From contig NC_037255.1 in assembly GCF_000002425.4 (NCBI RefSeq), forward strand, positions 6,206,063-6,270,062: a stretch of 64,000 nucleotides of DNA, in the 5' to 3' direction. The position numbers were made by a program, and so were the translations under genes. This document shows, piece after piece, positions 1 to 12,678 of this stretch (the first letter of the stretch is position 1; the number at the start of each line of letters is the position of its first letter). The notes under the pieces were generated by a model. The model worked only from the letters and a program-made list of their open reading frames with translations. It was not told where the DNA came from and did not search any database. The stretch comes from Physcomitrium patens. Taxonomy: Eukaryota; Streptophyta; Bryopsida; Funariales; Funariaceae.

Positions 1-204
1 TGTCTAACAAAGGCAACTCTAAATGTTTGAAAATTATTACTAACAAAATCAACTTCAAAAGCTATTATCAAAAGAAAGTAATCTTATACAAATTCTAATA
101 TTAGTCTTTATAAGCAACCTCTTTTCAAGTAGTAATCTAACCACATTCTACAATCAATTAAAATTCACTAATATGGCTCTCACTATGTTGTTGAGTAAAT
201 TATA
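1..204. other. unassigned AT-rich leader
   Basis: No gene is visible. It may be the eroded beginning of the 5' LTR of the element that follows, but similarity to the other LTR copy only becomes convincing from about position 205. Confidence 0.3.
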
Positions 205-620
205 CATTAAATATAGAAACACATTATTTTTATATCGTAGCCAAATCACAACACAACAACATATTAGTAGCTTATAATACAAGCTTATTATACAGTGCAC
301 ATATAAGAAACTTATCTTGTAAGTTAGATATGTGTCTCACAAGTTGAATACATATTGGAGATCCTATGAAATGCCACTATATAGTTCTTAATTTAATAGT
401 ATATAAAGAAGCAAGAGTAAAGCCTTCTTTATTCTTGTTGATGTCTTTTTTATTTTTATTCTTATTTTGAGAGATTTTAACTTTTTTATTTTCAGTAATA
501 GCTATTTTAGTTTAATATTATTTTATCTTTAAGTGATTATCTAGCTCTTTTAAAATACATAAGAGTATATTGATCTTTTGAGTCTTAGAAATTTATATCG
601 TTGATAATATGACAAGAATG
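205..620 (+). repeat. 5' LTR remnant of chromovirus A
   Basis: Matches the 3' LTR at 5385-5935 by eye, including the segment around the TATA-like box (tagtatataaag near 400) and the following stretch ending in the 'cttctttattcttgtt' region. The first third is not convincingly preserved, and the right end is approximate. Confidence 0.65.
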
Positions 621-3600
621 CTAATTCATTATTCTTATTTTGTTTTAAAATTGAATAGATTATTTTATTTCTATTATTGCATTTTTAAAATTATAGACTA
701 CCTATCTTTAAAATAATATTTAAATTTTTTAACAATGATCTTATTTGTGGAAATTTTTATTTCGATCCATGTATGGAGAACATGATGCAATTCGTGTTGC
801 AACCAATAAGATTCATATTTTATGATAAGGCAATCAATCAGTAATGTTGTATGCTTCACAATTTCAATAACTTACAACTGATATCAAGTGGGATGATACT
901 GCACTTATTAGCCAATTTCTCTACAAATTATAATATGAGGTAAAAAAATTAATGCTCAACTTACCTGATCCTCAAACATTGAGTCAAGCAATTGACTTTG
1001 CTGTGAAGTGTGACAATTGTCTTTTTGAATTTTGATCTGAGAATCATACAAGTAGCCATAACGTTACTATAATTCAATAGCAATACCAATACCTCTTCAA
1101 CAAATACATTTGGAAGTAGAAGATATGCAAATTGATGTAGTACATTTCAAACCTCTTACAGAGTAAGAAAAGACTCATTGTCGTCAAGAAGGATTATGTT
1201 TATATTGTGGAGAACCAAAATACACTGCTCAACATTGTCCAAAGAAACAACGCAACCACAAAATGAGGAGTATAGCTATCAAAGAAGACAATATGTCAGA
1301 AAACGAGTTTGTCCAGCTACAATAGGAACTGTGCGGCTGGAACCTTATACAACATCTAGTAAAGATCCTATTCTCTCTTCAGAGCCCTCTCCTTGTTTTA
1401 CATTAAATATTATTTTAGGACCTAAACATTACAAAGCCTCTGCCTTCTTAGATTTAGGAGCCTTAGCATATTTTTTAGATGAAGAATTCACTAAAAGACA
1501 TAACATATCTTTAGTAAAGAAAACTAAACCTATTCACGTAGAAGTCATAGATGGTCGTCCATTATTTTCTGGAGACAATACTCACAAAATCCTTCTTATA
1601 GAAGTAATAATCAATGGTCATAATAGCTTTGTAGTATTTAATATCATTAGATCTCCCTCTAATCCAGTCATTTTAGATTTATCATGGTTAGAAAAATACA
1701 ACCCTCAAATAGATTGGATTTCCTGAACTCTTACTTTTTCTAAAAGTATAACTAAGAGTGTAGTTAATCAAATAGAGAGTCATAAGTCCAGTTCAATTAA
1801 ACCCGTATTTATAGGTACAAAAGCTTTCTTGCATGCTGCTATGAAAGAATCACCATATATTATTTATGCCACATTTGTTTCTACTAGTGGAAAGACTTCA
1901 AGTGGCATTCCAAGCCAATATTAAGAATTTCAAGATGTATTTGAAAAAAAGAATGTAGATACACTCCTGAAATATCATCCCTATGATTGCTCAATTGATC
2001 TTCAAGAAGGAGCACAACTGCCATTCGGACCAATCTACAGTTTATCACAAAATGAGTTGACTGAACTTAAAGAGTATATTGAAGAAAATCTAGCCAAGAA
2101 TTTCATACGCCATTCTAAATCTCCGGCAAGAGCTCCAATTCTATTTGTGAAGAAAAAAGATGGATCATTGTGGATGTGTATTGATTATTGAGGACTCAAC
2201 AAGATTACCATCAAGAACAAGTATCCACTACCTTTAATATCTGGACTTCTTGATCAGCTCAATCAAGCTAAGATCTATATAAAAATAGATCTTCGGGAAG
2301 CACACAATCTAGTACGCATCAAAGAAAGAAATGAATGGAAGACTACGTTTCGAACTAAGTATGGATATTTTGAATACAATGTTATGCCTTTTGGACTTAC
2401 AAATACACCATCAGCTTTTCAACATCTAATGAATGATATTTTTTAAGAATTTGGATGATTTTGTGGTCTGTTATCTGGATGACATCTTGATCTATTCTAA
2501 AAATCCAGAAGAACATGAACTTCATGTTCGTCATGTGTTGCAAATATTAAGAGATGCAAGATTCTATTCCAAGATAGAAAAGTGTGTATTTCACACTACT
2601 CAAGTCAATTTTTTAGGTTATATCATTTCAAATGATGGACTTATGATGGATCTTAAGAAAGTTCAAACTATTATAGATTGGAAGATCCCAAAAATGGTAA
2701 GAGATGTCCAATGCTTTTTGGGATTTGTCAACTACTATTGGATCTTTATCAAAGACTTCTCTCGAATTGCAGCTCCACTTACATGTTTGACTTGTAAAGA
2801 CAAACTCCAATGGAATCAAGAAGCAGAAGTTACTTTTGAATCTTTGAAGACAACGTTTGTTTCTACACCAATCTTGTATCGTGTTGATTTTTCCAAAGCA
2901 TTCTTTATGGAAACAGATGCATCAGACTTTGCTCTGGGTGTGACTTTGTCACAAATGGGAACAGATGACAAACTTCATCTAGTAGCCTTTCATTCAAGAA
3001 AATTCTCAGCAGTAAAAATCAATTATGAGATCCATGACAAAGAACTTCTTGCAATTGTGGATTCTTTTCAAGAATGACATCATTATCTACAAGGTGCTTT
3101 GAGTCTAGTCACCATGTATATGGATCACAAGAACGTCAAGTATTTCATATCAACATGCATATTAAATCATAGTCAAGCTCGTTAGAGCATGTCTTTATCA
3201 AGATTCGAGTTCATCATCACTTATCGGCTAGGAAAATAATAAGGTTTATCCGATGCCTTATTTAGACATTCTTATCTTGCACCAAAAGAAGGAGATGTAG
3301 CTTTTGAGCAATAAATAACAGTTTTCTTGAAGCCGAAGCAATTTCATCTTTGAACAATAAAATCAACATTGTCTGTTCATTTAACTTTTATCAAGCAAGT
3401 CCAATTAAGTATGTCTTCAAATCCTCTTGTTCATGATATCAAAAATAATTCTTCTAAATCTCATGATCCCTCTAAATTTGAGTTCAGAAACAATCTACTC
3501 TATTTTGAAGGACACCTATATGTTCCAGAAGGAGAAGCACGTTTACGTATTCTTCAAACTTGTCACGACTTTCGAGCAGCAGGATATTTTGGATACAATA

Positions 3601-4634
3601 AGACTTTGGAGTTGATATCTAGGGATTTTTGGTGGCCTCAAATGTAGAAGGCAGTCAAAGATTTTGTACAATCATGTGATATTTGCTCAAGATCAAAAAA
3701 TCCTTGTCATCGATCTTTTGGACTTCTTCAACCATTACCCATTCTAGAACAACAATGGTCTTCTATTTCTATAGACTTCATCACGGATCTTTCAATCTCA
3801 GATTCTTATGACTCTATATTCGTGATAGTAGATCATTTTATCAACATGGCACATTTTGTACCATGTACAAAATCTATCACAGGTGAAGAAACAACTAAGT
3901 TCTTTCTTGACAATATCTATCGCTATCATGGATTATCCAAGGATATTTTATCAGATAGAGAAACTCAATTTGTATTAAGATTTTGGCGGACTCTTTTCAA
4001 GATTCCAAAAGTAGATATAAAACTATCTTCGACATTCCATCCTCAAACTGATGGATAAACGGAGTGTGTTAATCAAGTTTTGGAGCAATATTTAAGATGT
4101 ACCATCAACTACCATCAACTACCAACAAGATGATTGGACAACTCTTTTGCCATTGGCATAGTTTGCTTACAATAATACATTACATTCTTCTACAAAACAA
4201 ACACCTTTCTTTTCTAATTATGGTTATCATCCATGACTTGTTACTTTTAACTTTTCAAAAGTTGATAATCCTACTCCGAAAGATTTGGTAATTCATTTGT
4301 CAGAGCTACATGCAACGATGAAGGTACAGTAAAAAGAGGCTCAAGAACAACAAAAGGTCAATGCGGATGTCTATCAAAAAGAACAACCACCATTCTACTT
4401 GGGTGATAAGATATAGCTACTTTGTCGCAATATCAAGACTACTCGTCCTTGTAATAAGTTGGACTATTGAAGGCAAGACCATTTTCTATTTCTGCATAAA
4501 TCAATCCAGTTGCATATCGTTTACATCTACCGGAGTCAATAAAAATCCATCAAATATTCCATGTGTCTCTTTTTGAACCATACAAGACAGTGGACATATC
4601 AAGAAGATGACAAGCTACACCTTCTCGTATAGAA

Positions 4635-4826
4635 GTGGACAATAATGAAGAGTTTGAAATAGAAGAAGTCTTAGATTCAAGGCGATGCCAAAATAAATTA
4701 GAATATCTTATCCATTGGCATGGATATGATATTAGTGAATGCACATGGAAGCCAGTAAAGAATCTTATAAATGTAACAAAGGTCGTAGAAGCTTTTCATC
4801 GACGACATCCATCAAAATCAAGATGA
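4635..4826 (+). pseudogene. chromodomain at the integrase end of chromovirus A
   Basis: Shows the chromodomain core with an aromatic IHWHGYD segment and the TWK tryptophan, followed by a helix-like EAFHRRHPSK tail. In chromoviruses this module is thought to steer integration to modified histone tails in heterochromatin. The same module is in elements B, C, G, H and J. Confidence 0.85.
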
Positions 4827-4920
4827 AAACCTTTGATATAAAAGAAACAACATCTAGGTAAGATAACATTTTACCTTCAATCCTTGTTTGTAGCTTCTTT
4901 GTAGTTGTGATGCTCAGGAG

Positions 4921-5343
4921 ATGGAAAACCAATAATCAACGGATTCGACTCAAGAGCCTTTATTTGCTGACCTATCGGATGAGACATTACAATTGTCACA
5001 ACCTTCAAGACGATGCAATCAAGATGAAGATCTTCAAGAACGACATGTTCTTCCTCAAACAGATGGCGTGATACAACGCATTTGGTATCATGACTTATGA
5101 AGGCACTCCCGATGTTTGGTGATTTTACTAGACGTAGGAACAATTCTTGATGGTATTCCAAATATTCTATTTGAAGGAAGTTATGAAGGCCTCAATAATG
5201 ATCAAATAACCGGGTGGTCTTCTCGCACTGGTATGAGACACAACCAATGGTTGAGAGGCCCTATCAATCATCTTCGAAGAGAACAAAGATTTGAGTATGT
5301 GGCAAATATAATTCGTCGCATCATAGATTTTCTCAACATATGA
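4921..5343 (+). pseudogene. extra ORF region after the chromodomain, element A
   Basis: Begins at an ATG (M-E-N-Q) about 95 bases past the chromodomain end and finishes about 40 bases before the 3' LTR. The best-preserved part (5116-5343) contains HNQWLRGPINHLRREQRFE and a following I-I-D-F-L helix-like tail. Elements J (63005-63346) and H (58272-58721) have counterparts at the same place with similar residues, and B and C keep DNA-level matches. I do not recognise the product. A splice-donor-like GTAAG at about 4855 and several pyrimidine-AG sites precede the ATG, so expression from a spliced RNA is possible, but this is inference. The copy is eroded. Confidence 0.6.
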
Positions 5344-5384
5344 TGACCGCTCCTCATGGAACTTGTCCCTAGAAGGAGAGGTAA

Positions 5385-5935
5385 TGTCATGGACATACTC
5401 ATAATTACATATACAAATATGTAGAAGTAAATAAAAATAGATAAAAGTAAGTTAATTCTATAGTATTTGATATGGAAGCTTCTTAGAAGCTTTATAGATG
5501 TTGTTTTGACTTCATAGGTGTCTTTAATTGACTTTTTGGATTAGAAACGTGGTCAAAAAGTTGGCCATGTGCCACACATGTTGTTAGCTTGAAGATCAAG
5601 CTAACCATGTAGCCCACACATAAAAAAACTTGCCTTGTAAGTCAAGGCATGTGTCCTACAAAGTCAACACATATTGGAGGTCCTATAGAATGTTGCCACG
5701 TAGCCCCTAGTTAGATAGTATATATAGAGACAAGAGTGAAGCCTTCTTCACTCTTGTCAACTCCTTTCTTGCTTCGAATTTAGTTTCAAGGGTCTCTAGT
5801 TTCTTTGTCTTTTGGCAATAGCCATTCCAGTTTCTCTTTCAATATATATACTTATTTATTTATATTTTGTTACTTTTCTTTGAGTGAAGGCTCACTTGTC
5901 TGAATTACTTTTTCATCGAGTTTATGTCCTTGACA
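5385..5935 (+). repeat. 3' LTR of chromovirus A
   Basis: Starts TGTCATGGACATA directly after a purine tract and ends GTCCTTGACA, about 551 bp. Contains a TATA-like box (tagtatatatagag, about 5717-5730). The best reference copy of the family-1 LTR in this window; homologous to the LTRs at 8470, 12127 and 49069. Confidence 0.85.
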
Positions 5936-5937
5936 CA

Positions 5938-6748
5938 TGGTATAAAATGGGTAGGATTTTTTTATTTTATAGTACATAGTACGTAGGATTAAGAAAAGCT
6001 AATAAACTCATAAATGGATAGTTTTAAAGATAAGATGGATGATTCAGTCAAAAAAAATAGTTATCATTGTATTGTATAGTGGTTGGTATTTTGAAGTAAG
6101 CATAAGTAGGTTGACAAAGAAGTAGGAGGGGCTAGACTATGATAATTATGAGCCAAGGTAAGCTTGGTACTACTTCTTTTTTTCTTTGTAGTTAAAGAAT
6201 AATGGATAGTTTTTGAATAATATGAAGTAAAATTCTAGAATAAAAAAGAGATTGAATGTTATATATAAAGTATGGAATTTATTATAGATGAATACAATAG
6301 AGAATTATAAGTGGACAATTGGAAGTATTGATGAGGAATGAATATGAATGGAAGAATTACAATATTGAGGTTTGAGAAGGAGTCTTTGGAGTCTTGATTT
6401 GTGTAAAAAAGTGTAAAAAGAATGACAATTAAATGTGGAGGATTTCAGTGATTAGATTATGGAGTGATTGTATGCTGTCTTTTAAGATAGTATAGTATTA
6501 CATATTGTTGTCATAAATTAGGAGAAGAAAAGAAATAGTGAATGTGAAGATGGAATTATCAATTATAATATTTGATAGAATGTGGAGGACAATGTAGCAT
6601 TCTTGGGTATTTTTAGTTGATTAGGAGACAGTTAATTGTATGATCCTAATGTTTAAACTCATGTAAATAGTCTTTTCATGTGTTCAAATTCTCCTATATA
6701 GGATTATTCTAATTAGATTAGTGTAGAGTAAGTAAAATAAAAATTACA
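5938..6748 (+). mobile_element. solo LTR of the Athila/Tat-like family
   Basis: Aligns along its length with the 5' LTR of element L (17837-18597), for example the shared segment around gagccaaggtaagcttggta (6151-6170) and the 3' part around 6630-6700. It starts TGGTATAAAA and ends in ACA. The few bases after it (tatggc) weakly resemble the start of the L primer site, so this could be the stump of a truncated element rather than a true solo LTR. The start of fragment D follows at about 6775. Confidence 0.7.
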
Positions 6749-8469
6749 TATGGCTTAAAAAAGAAATTTAATATGGAATGGATTTTTATAGATTTTAATA
6801 AATATAATCAATAAAAAAATAAATTGACTTATTTAAATTTAAAAGATAATTCAAATCTATCATAATCCAACTTGTTACAAAAGCAAATAGTCTTGATAAT
6901 ATGATGAAGTAACCATATGTTATCACTAATATAGAATTAAAATTGTTCTTTACAATAAGCATCTACATTAAAATTTTGTCATTCTTGAGCTTCTTTTAGT
7001 TATACTTTCATTTTTGTATGTAATTCAAATAAACAATTTGTCAAATCTTCTACCAAATGATTATTAAATTTTTAATAGTCAAAAATATTAATTTATAAAT
7101 GATAATCATAATTAGTAAAAAAATATTTTTTTTGAATAGATAAATATATTATATTTTAAGCAAACTTTGTTAATAATAAAAAAGTTATTCAATCATCTTG
7201 TTGATAGTTGATGATACAACTTAAATATTATTTCAAATCTTAATTTACATACCTAATTTATCTATTACTTTGAAGATGAAAAGCCAAAGATAGTTTTATA
7301 TCCATCTTTAGGATCTATAAAAAAGTTCTTTTAAACCTTTATGAAAATTAAGTCATCTTGTCTAATATAATATTCTTTAATAATCAATAATAGTGATAGA
7401 TATTTTTAATGAAAAGCTTAGATATTTTTTCACTTATGATAGATTTTTTACATAGTACAAAATATACCATCTTAGTGAAATGATCTATTGTCACAAATAT
7501 AGAGGCATATAAACTTGAGACAAGAATATCCATAATAAAATCCATAGAAATAGAAGATTATGATTGTTTAAAAATAAGTAATGGCTAAAAAAGTATATAA
7601 GATCAATGATAAGGAGTTTTTGATTTTGAAAAAATGTCATATTATTATACAAAATCTTCGACTATGTTCTATATTTGAAGCCACCAAAAATTTCTATATA
7701 TTTGCTCCAAAGTCTTATTATATTAAAAATTTCTTCTTATTGGGAAGTCGTGACAAGTTTAAAGAATACATAATTTTACTTTATCTTTTGAATATTTAAA
7801 GATTCCTTCAAATAAAGTAGATTATTTTAAATTTAAATTTGAAAGTATTATAAAATTGTGAAGAATTTTTTTTAATATCATGAATAAGAGAATGAGAGGA
7901 TACACTTGATTAAACTTGCATAAGAAAATTTAAATCAAAAGTTAGTATTGATTTCATTTCTCATAGATGAAATGACTCTAGTTTCAAGAAAATGATCCCT
8001 TGTTGATTAAAAGCTATATTTCTTTCTTTTAGTGCAAGATAAGATTGTATACAAAGAGCATCTAAAAAACCTTGTTTATTATTTGATTGACAAATCAACT
8101 TGAATTCAAATCTTGACAAGGATATTTTTCAAAGAGCTTTGTAATGATTTAAAATACATATTGATACAAAATACTTAAGATTTTTGTCATATATATATAT
8201 ATGATGATTGGATTAAAAGTGCCTTTTAGATAATAACACCATTCTTGAAATGAATCTACAATTACAAGAAGTTTTTTATTATAGATCTTATAGTTGATCT
8301 CGGTTGTTGAATATTTTTTGAATAAAAAGCTATTAGGTAAAGTTTGTCATTTGCTCCCATTTGTGACAATATAATACTCAAAGCAAAGTTTGATATATCT
8401 ATGTCTATAAAAAATACCTTAAAGAAGTCAATGCAATATAAAATTTGTGCAAAAATAAAAGCTATTTTT

Positions 8470-8475
8470 TGTCAT

Positions 8476-8521
<46 letters not shown>

Positions 8522-9035
8522 ATTATAAATATTATCTAGGTAATATAAATAAGTATAATTAAATAAAAGTAGGTTAATTTCATATTACTTTCTAGAAAAG
8601 CTTCCTAGAAGCTTTTTAAATGTTATTTTGACTTTATATATGTTTGTAGTTGATTGATAGGTTAGAAACTTGGTCAACAAGCTATCTATGTGCCACATAT
8701 ATTAGTAGCTTGTGGAACAAGATAATTATGTGGTGTCCATATAGAAAACTTGCCTTACAAATGAAGATATATATCATGCAAAGTCAAAAAGTTTTTAGAG
8801 GTCCTATAAAATGTCACCACATAAATCCTAGATAGATAGTATATATAGAGGCAAGAATGAAGTCTTTTTCACTCTTGTCAATTCCTTTCTTACTTCTAGT
8901 CTAGTTTCAAGAGTCTCTAGTTTCTTTATTTTTTGGTAATAGCTATTTTAGTTTCTTTTTAATATGCATACTTCTTTATTTTCATTTTTGTCATTTTTCT
9001 TTTGACACAAATTTTTCAAGTTTATGCATCTTCTT
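8470..9035 (+). mobile_element. solo LTR E (family 1) inside fragment D
   Basis: Begins TGTCATGGACATATA, shares the family-1 LTR features (aaaagcttcctagaagct, a TATA-like tagatagtatatatag, ctcttgtcaattcctttctt) and lies in the opposite orientation to D, whose RNase H region continues on both sides. The right end is approximate and no target-site duplication could be read. Confidence 0.75.
8480..8519. repeat. (TA)n microsatellite in LTR E
   Basis: About 20 TA dinucleotides directly after the first ten bases of the LTR, an expansion of the TA-rich start seen in other family-1 LTRs. Confidence 0.95.
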
Positions 9036-9661
9036 TCAATTCATATTCTTTACATCTTCAAAGATTCAAATACTACTTTGGCTTCTTTATTCCATTCAAG
9101 TTTGTCTCTACAAGTCAAACATATAAGTAAAATTATAACTTGAAAAAAATTCTTGATGAAGATTTAATAATAACTTGCAAATTTAAAAAGATATTGAATA
9201 TCTCTTACTATTTTTGAGATCTTCTAATTCATAATAGTTTGAATTTTTTTAGTATCTATTATAAATCTATCATTTGAAATGATATATCCTAAAATTTAAC
9301 TTGGATAGTATGAAATATATACTTTTTATTATGGTATAAAATCTTGTATTCTTTAATTATTATAATATATATCAAACATGAAGTTTATATTTTTTTATAT
9401 TCTTAAAATAGATTAAGATATTATCTAAATAATAGATAATAAAATTATCCAAAAATTCTAAAAAGACATCATTTATTAAATATTATAAAGCTATTGAGAT
9501 ATTTGTAAATATAAAAGATATGACATTGTATTCAAAATATCCATATTTGGTTCAAAATACAAACTTTCATTCATTTCTTTCTTTGATGAGTATCAGATTG
9601 TATGCTAGTTGTAGATCTTTTTTTATGTATAGACCTTTTTTGATTTAATTCATTAAGAAGT

Positions 9662-11100
9662 CAACTAGATGGCCATTTGACACTCCATTCTATTTAGATT
9701 CTAAGAATCTCTATGCTATCTATGTAGACTTTTTTAAAGTGAAGTGAAAGCATAATCATGGATAATTAAAATTAAAAAATCTAATTTATGGCTTTTAATA
9801 CAAAAATGATATTATCTGTAATATTATATCTTTTTATAAAGCCTATTTGGTTACATCTAATTAGTTCATTCAACATAGATTAAATCCATTGTGCCATAGT
9901 TTTGGCTAAAAGTTTGTATATCTTATGTAATAAGATGATAAATTACTAATTTTTTAAATTGGTCTTACAACCTCCTTAGGGATGAGGCACAAGAATCTTA
10001 TCTTGAGGTGATGGCATAATAAATCATTTATCATGGCTTCTTAAAGGATCTCAAAAATGTCATTGTTAATATAATTATAAAATTTAACAAAGAAATTTGC
10101 TAAGATTCTATCCTTATCTAAGATCCACCTACTTCATAAGGCTTTGAAAACTACAAAGAACTTATTCTAAATAAAAAACATTATCAAAGTATAATTTATG
10201 GTTGGAGTTACTTTGCAAAGGATCTTACTTTAATAAATAATTATAACTTCTTTACAGCTTGAAGAAGAAGAAAGAAGAAAAAAGTGCCTTATTAAAAAAA
10301 ATAAGGCTTGATAATATTAAGTTACATATAATATCATGTCTTATTTGGTGAAATATTCTTAATCTTTATTATCTTGTAGACATTATATAAAGGCATTGAT
10401 ATTACTTTTTTGACATCTAATATAAATTCTTATTTTATTGTTTTATCAATATGAGCTTACTATTGATGAAAAAATAAACTTATCTCCATCATATGAATTC
10501 ATATGGCTAATATAACCATCTATTTGCCCATCTTATAATGCTTGATTATAGATTTGAAATAAGATTCTATTAAAGTATCAATTAATTCAAGAAGGTTGAG
10601 TATTTTAAAAAGATGACATTAAACCTGAAATAAAAATCTGTATCATTGTTTCTTATTTTTTTCTAAATCATCAGTTGGATTGAAAAGTGATTAGAAAAGG
10701 TGCCAAAGCTACTTAAAATTTGGACTTATCTCTATCTATCTCTTGTTTAATTGTCAATACAAAATCAATCCAACTAAATGAGTCTATATAAGCCATCTTC
10801 TTATTGGTTGGATTAACTATACAAAAGTGAATCTCAATATTCAAAATCATCAGAATGTCATGCATCCACAAAATTAAACTTAAGTAAAAGATTACTCTAG
10901 GAAACTTGTTCATTGAAGCTAAATTGTTTGGACAAATTACTATTCCTATTCTCTTTAAGTTCTACTATATTGAGATCTTTGTCTATAATCCAATAAATGA
11001 ATATTAAATCAATGTTGGCTAGTAGAATTTCAAAAGAAATCTTGGTCCCTATTTTTGTTAAAAACATATACATTTAAAAATTCAATGTAAGTATTGTTTA
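9662..11100 (-). mobile_element. L1-type LINE remnant
   Basis: On the minus strand around 10010-9860 the translation keeps the non-LTR RT signature: LIPKEVVRPI, then LLAKTMAQ, then NQIGFIKRYNITDNIIF, matching the plant L1 pattern LIPK...RPISL...LA.R...Q..FI.GR.I.DN. Further on (about 9770-9690) is a KKVYIDSIEILRI segment, equivalent to the KAYDR..W block. Upstream (about 10913-10713) the peptide IVNPTNKKMAYIDSFSWID resembles the endonuclease VYAPN region. It has many stop codons and an internal shortening relative to full elements, since the EN to RT spacing is about 820 nt where I would expect about 1.2 kb. No poly-A tail is visible because the 3' side is cut at D. Confidence 0.6.
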
Positions 11101-11164
11101 TATTGTAAATAATCCACTAAATTCTAACAACAACCAAAATGCTAGAATCTATAATTATATATTT

Positions 11165-12126
11165 TAGTATAATATTTATATATTATAATATAATTATTAG
11201 ATAAAAAAAGAAATAAAATATTATATTATATAAGAGCTTAAATAAAAATATTTTAATAAATTATCTTAGAAATATAGATAATAGACAAGGACTTAATAAA
11301 AATTAATAAAGATTAATATCTTTTCTTATAAAAGAGGCTTTTATTTTATAATATCATATATAAAGAAAAAAAATATATCAAGAAAATAAATTATATAAAT
11401 ATTTTAAAAAATGAATTGAAAATAGATTATACTAAAATTTATCTCAAAATACCAAAAATTAATACTCAAAAAGATTAGTTATGAATTAGGATCAAAATCA
11501 ATTTTTAAGGTACAAAATTACACACGAATAATAATTTTAGGATTTTTGGTTGATCAAAGAGCAAGATTTAAGATTAAATTAATGAGAGATTTTTTGAGAG
11601 TTAATTTCATATGATTTAGAGATGTATAGAATTTTAGAGGATTTTCCAAATAAGAGACATATTCAATGGTTTTGGATTTTGAAAAATATAAAGAAATTCA
11701 TAATTTTGAGTATTATGTGAATATTATTACATATTTATAAGTGAATTTTTCTAAAATTATTATTATATTTGCCATCAATGTCGTTAAAAAATTTGATATC
11801 AATTGAATGGTTAGATTAAAGTGTTTAAGAATTTTATTAGATTAAGATCTTAGATTATTGAAATTTAGGATTAGTGATGGTTTTTATGATCCTGAAAATT
11901 TTGCTAATTCAATTGAAGCAAAAATTGGTGAAAAAAATTTTGACTTAAAAACCTACTTACTAACTATTTTTTGAAGTAATTGAATGGTTCAGTAAGGAAA
12001 AATTATTGCTAAAAGATCAATATCTAAGTTGAAAAGGAAGGTGGCTAACATCTAAGAGGATTATAAATTTTTTCTTTTCAATGGTGAGTTCTATTTTTCT
12101 CAAAATTTTTATGCTTTTTAATTACT
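11165..12126 (+). mobile_element. F-type LTR fragment (copy 5)
   Basis: Reverse complement of the long F-type LTR (compare 28400-28850 and 36420-37365). It shares the block read on the minus strand as 'cgtgtgtaattttgtacctt' and the block around 12010-12075 that matches 36470-36540. It is in plus orientation, opposite to element F. It is cut at 12126, exactly where the LTR of B begins, which suggests B landed in it. Confidence 0.7.
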
Positions 12127-12678
12127 TGTTATCAAGGACATGAATCTCAAAGAAAGAGAATCCTCAATACACTCTTCTATCACTGAAGAGGACTAGAAAG
12201 TTTTTCAAAAGGTGATGTAATATTAACTAGAATGGCTATTGCCAAAAACAAGAAGACTAAAAAGTCTTGAAACAAGACTAAGACTAGAAAGGAGTTGACA
12301 AGAGTGAAGAAGGCTTCATTCTTACCTCTATATATACTATCTAACTAAGAACTACGTGGCAATGTCTTATAGGACCTCCAACATGTATTGACTTTGTTAG
12401 CCATATGTCTTATCTTGCAAGACAAGTTATCTATGTATGCACCATGTAATTGGCTTGTTCCACAAGCTACTATATAGAGATAACTTGTTCTACTAGCTAC
12501 CAATACATAGTTAGCTTTTTGGCCAAGTTTCTAACCTACAAACATATCTAAAGTCAAAACTACGTCTATGAAGCTTTTAAGAAGCTTTTCTAGAAGACTT
12601 TATGAAATAATTCTATATTTACCTACTTCTACTTAATCATATAAGTAACTATTGAGGTAAATATATATGTCCATGATA
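12127..12678 (-). repeat. 3' LTR of chromovirus B
   Basis: Read on the minus strand it starts TATCATGGACATATA after a purine tract and ends in GTCCTTGATAACA, about 552 bp, aligned with the A LTR throughout, including the TATA-like tagatagtatatatag. Its outer end joins the interrupted F-type LTR. Confidence 0.8.

Larger units (their letters stand above)
205..5935 (+). mobile_element. Ty3/gypsy chromovirus A (family 1), decayed
   Basis: Old LTR retrotransposon fossil with all main parts in order. These are a partial 5' LTR (about 205-620), gag with a CCHC zinc knuckle (1197-1245), aspartic protease (about 1396-1720), reverse transcriptase with the YLDDILIYS box (about 2040-2790), RNase H (about 2850-3290), integrase zinc-binding and core regions (about 3400-4070), integrase C-terminus, chromodomain (4635-4826), an extra downstream ORF (4921-5343), a polypurine tract (5371-5384) and the 3' LTR (5385-5935). 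PR-RT-RH-IN order plus a C-terminal chromodomain defines a chromovirus. It carries numerous breaks and has the high TA, low CG composition of a long-methylated insertion, so it cannot be active. Copies B, C, D, E and G in this window belong to the same family. Confidence 0.9.
6775..9661 (-). mobile_element. chromovirus fragment D (family 1), decayed
   Basis: Minus-strand pol remnant that aligns with element B (13500-15750). Read on the minus strand it covers part of the RT (about 9661-9240), RNase H (about 9240-8100, interrupted by the LTR at 8470), integrase zinc-binding region (about 7850-7570), integrase core (about 7560-7240) and integrase C-terminus (about 7080-6775). Both ends are cut, by the Athila/Tat-like LTR on the left and the LINE remnant on the right. 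Heavily eroded and AT-rich. Confidence 0.8.

Noticed and set aside
5938-5955. tRNA-Met primer site (TGGTATAAAATGGG) directly after the A 3' LTR, implying a tandem element
   Set aside because: The same bases align with the start of the Athila/Tat-like LTR (17837 onward), which continues for 800 bp, so the likeness to TGGTATCAGAGC is probably chance.
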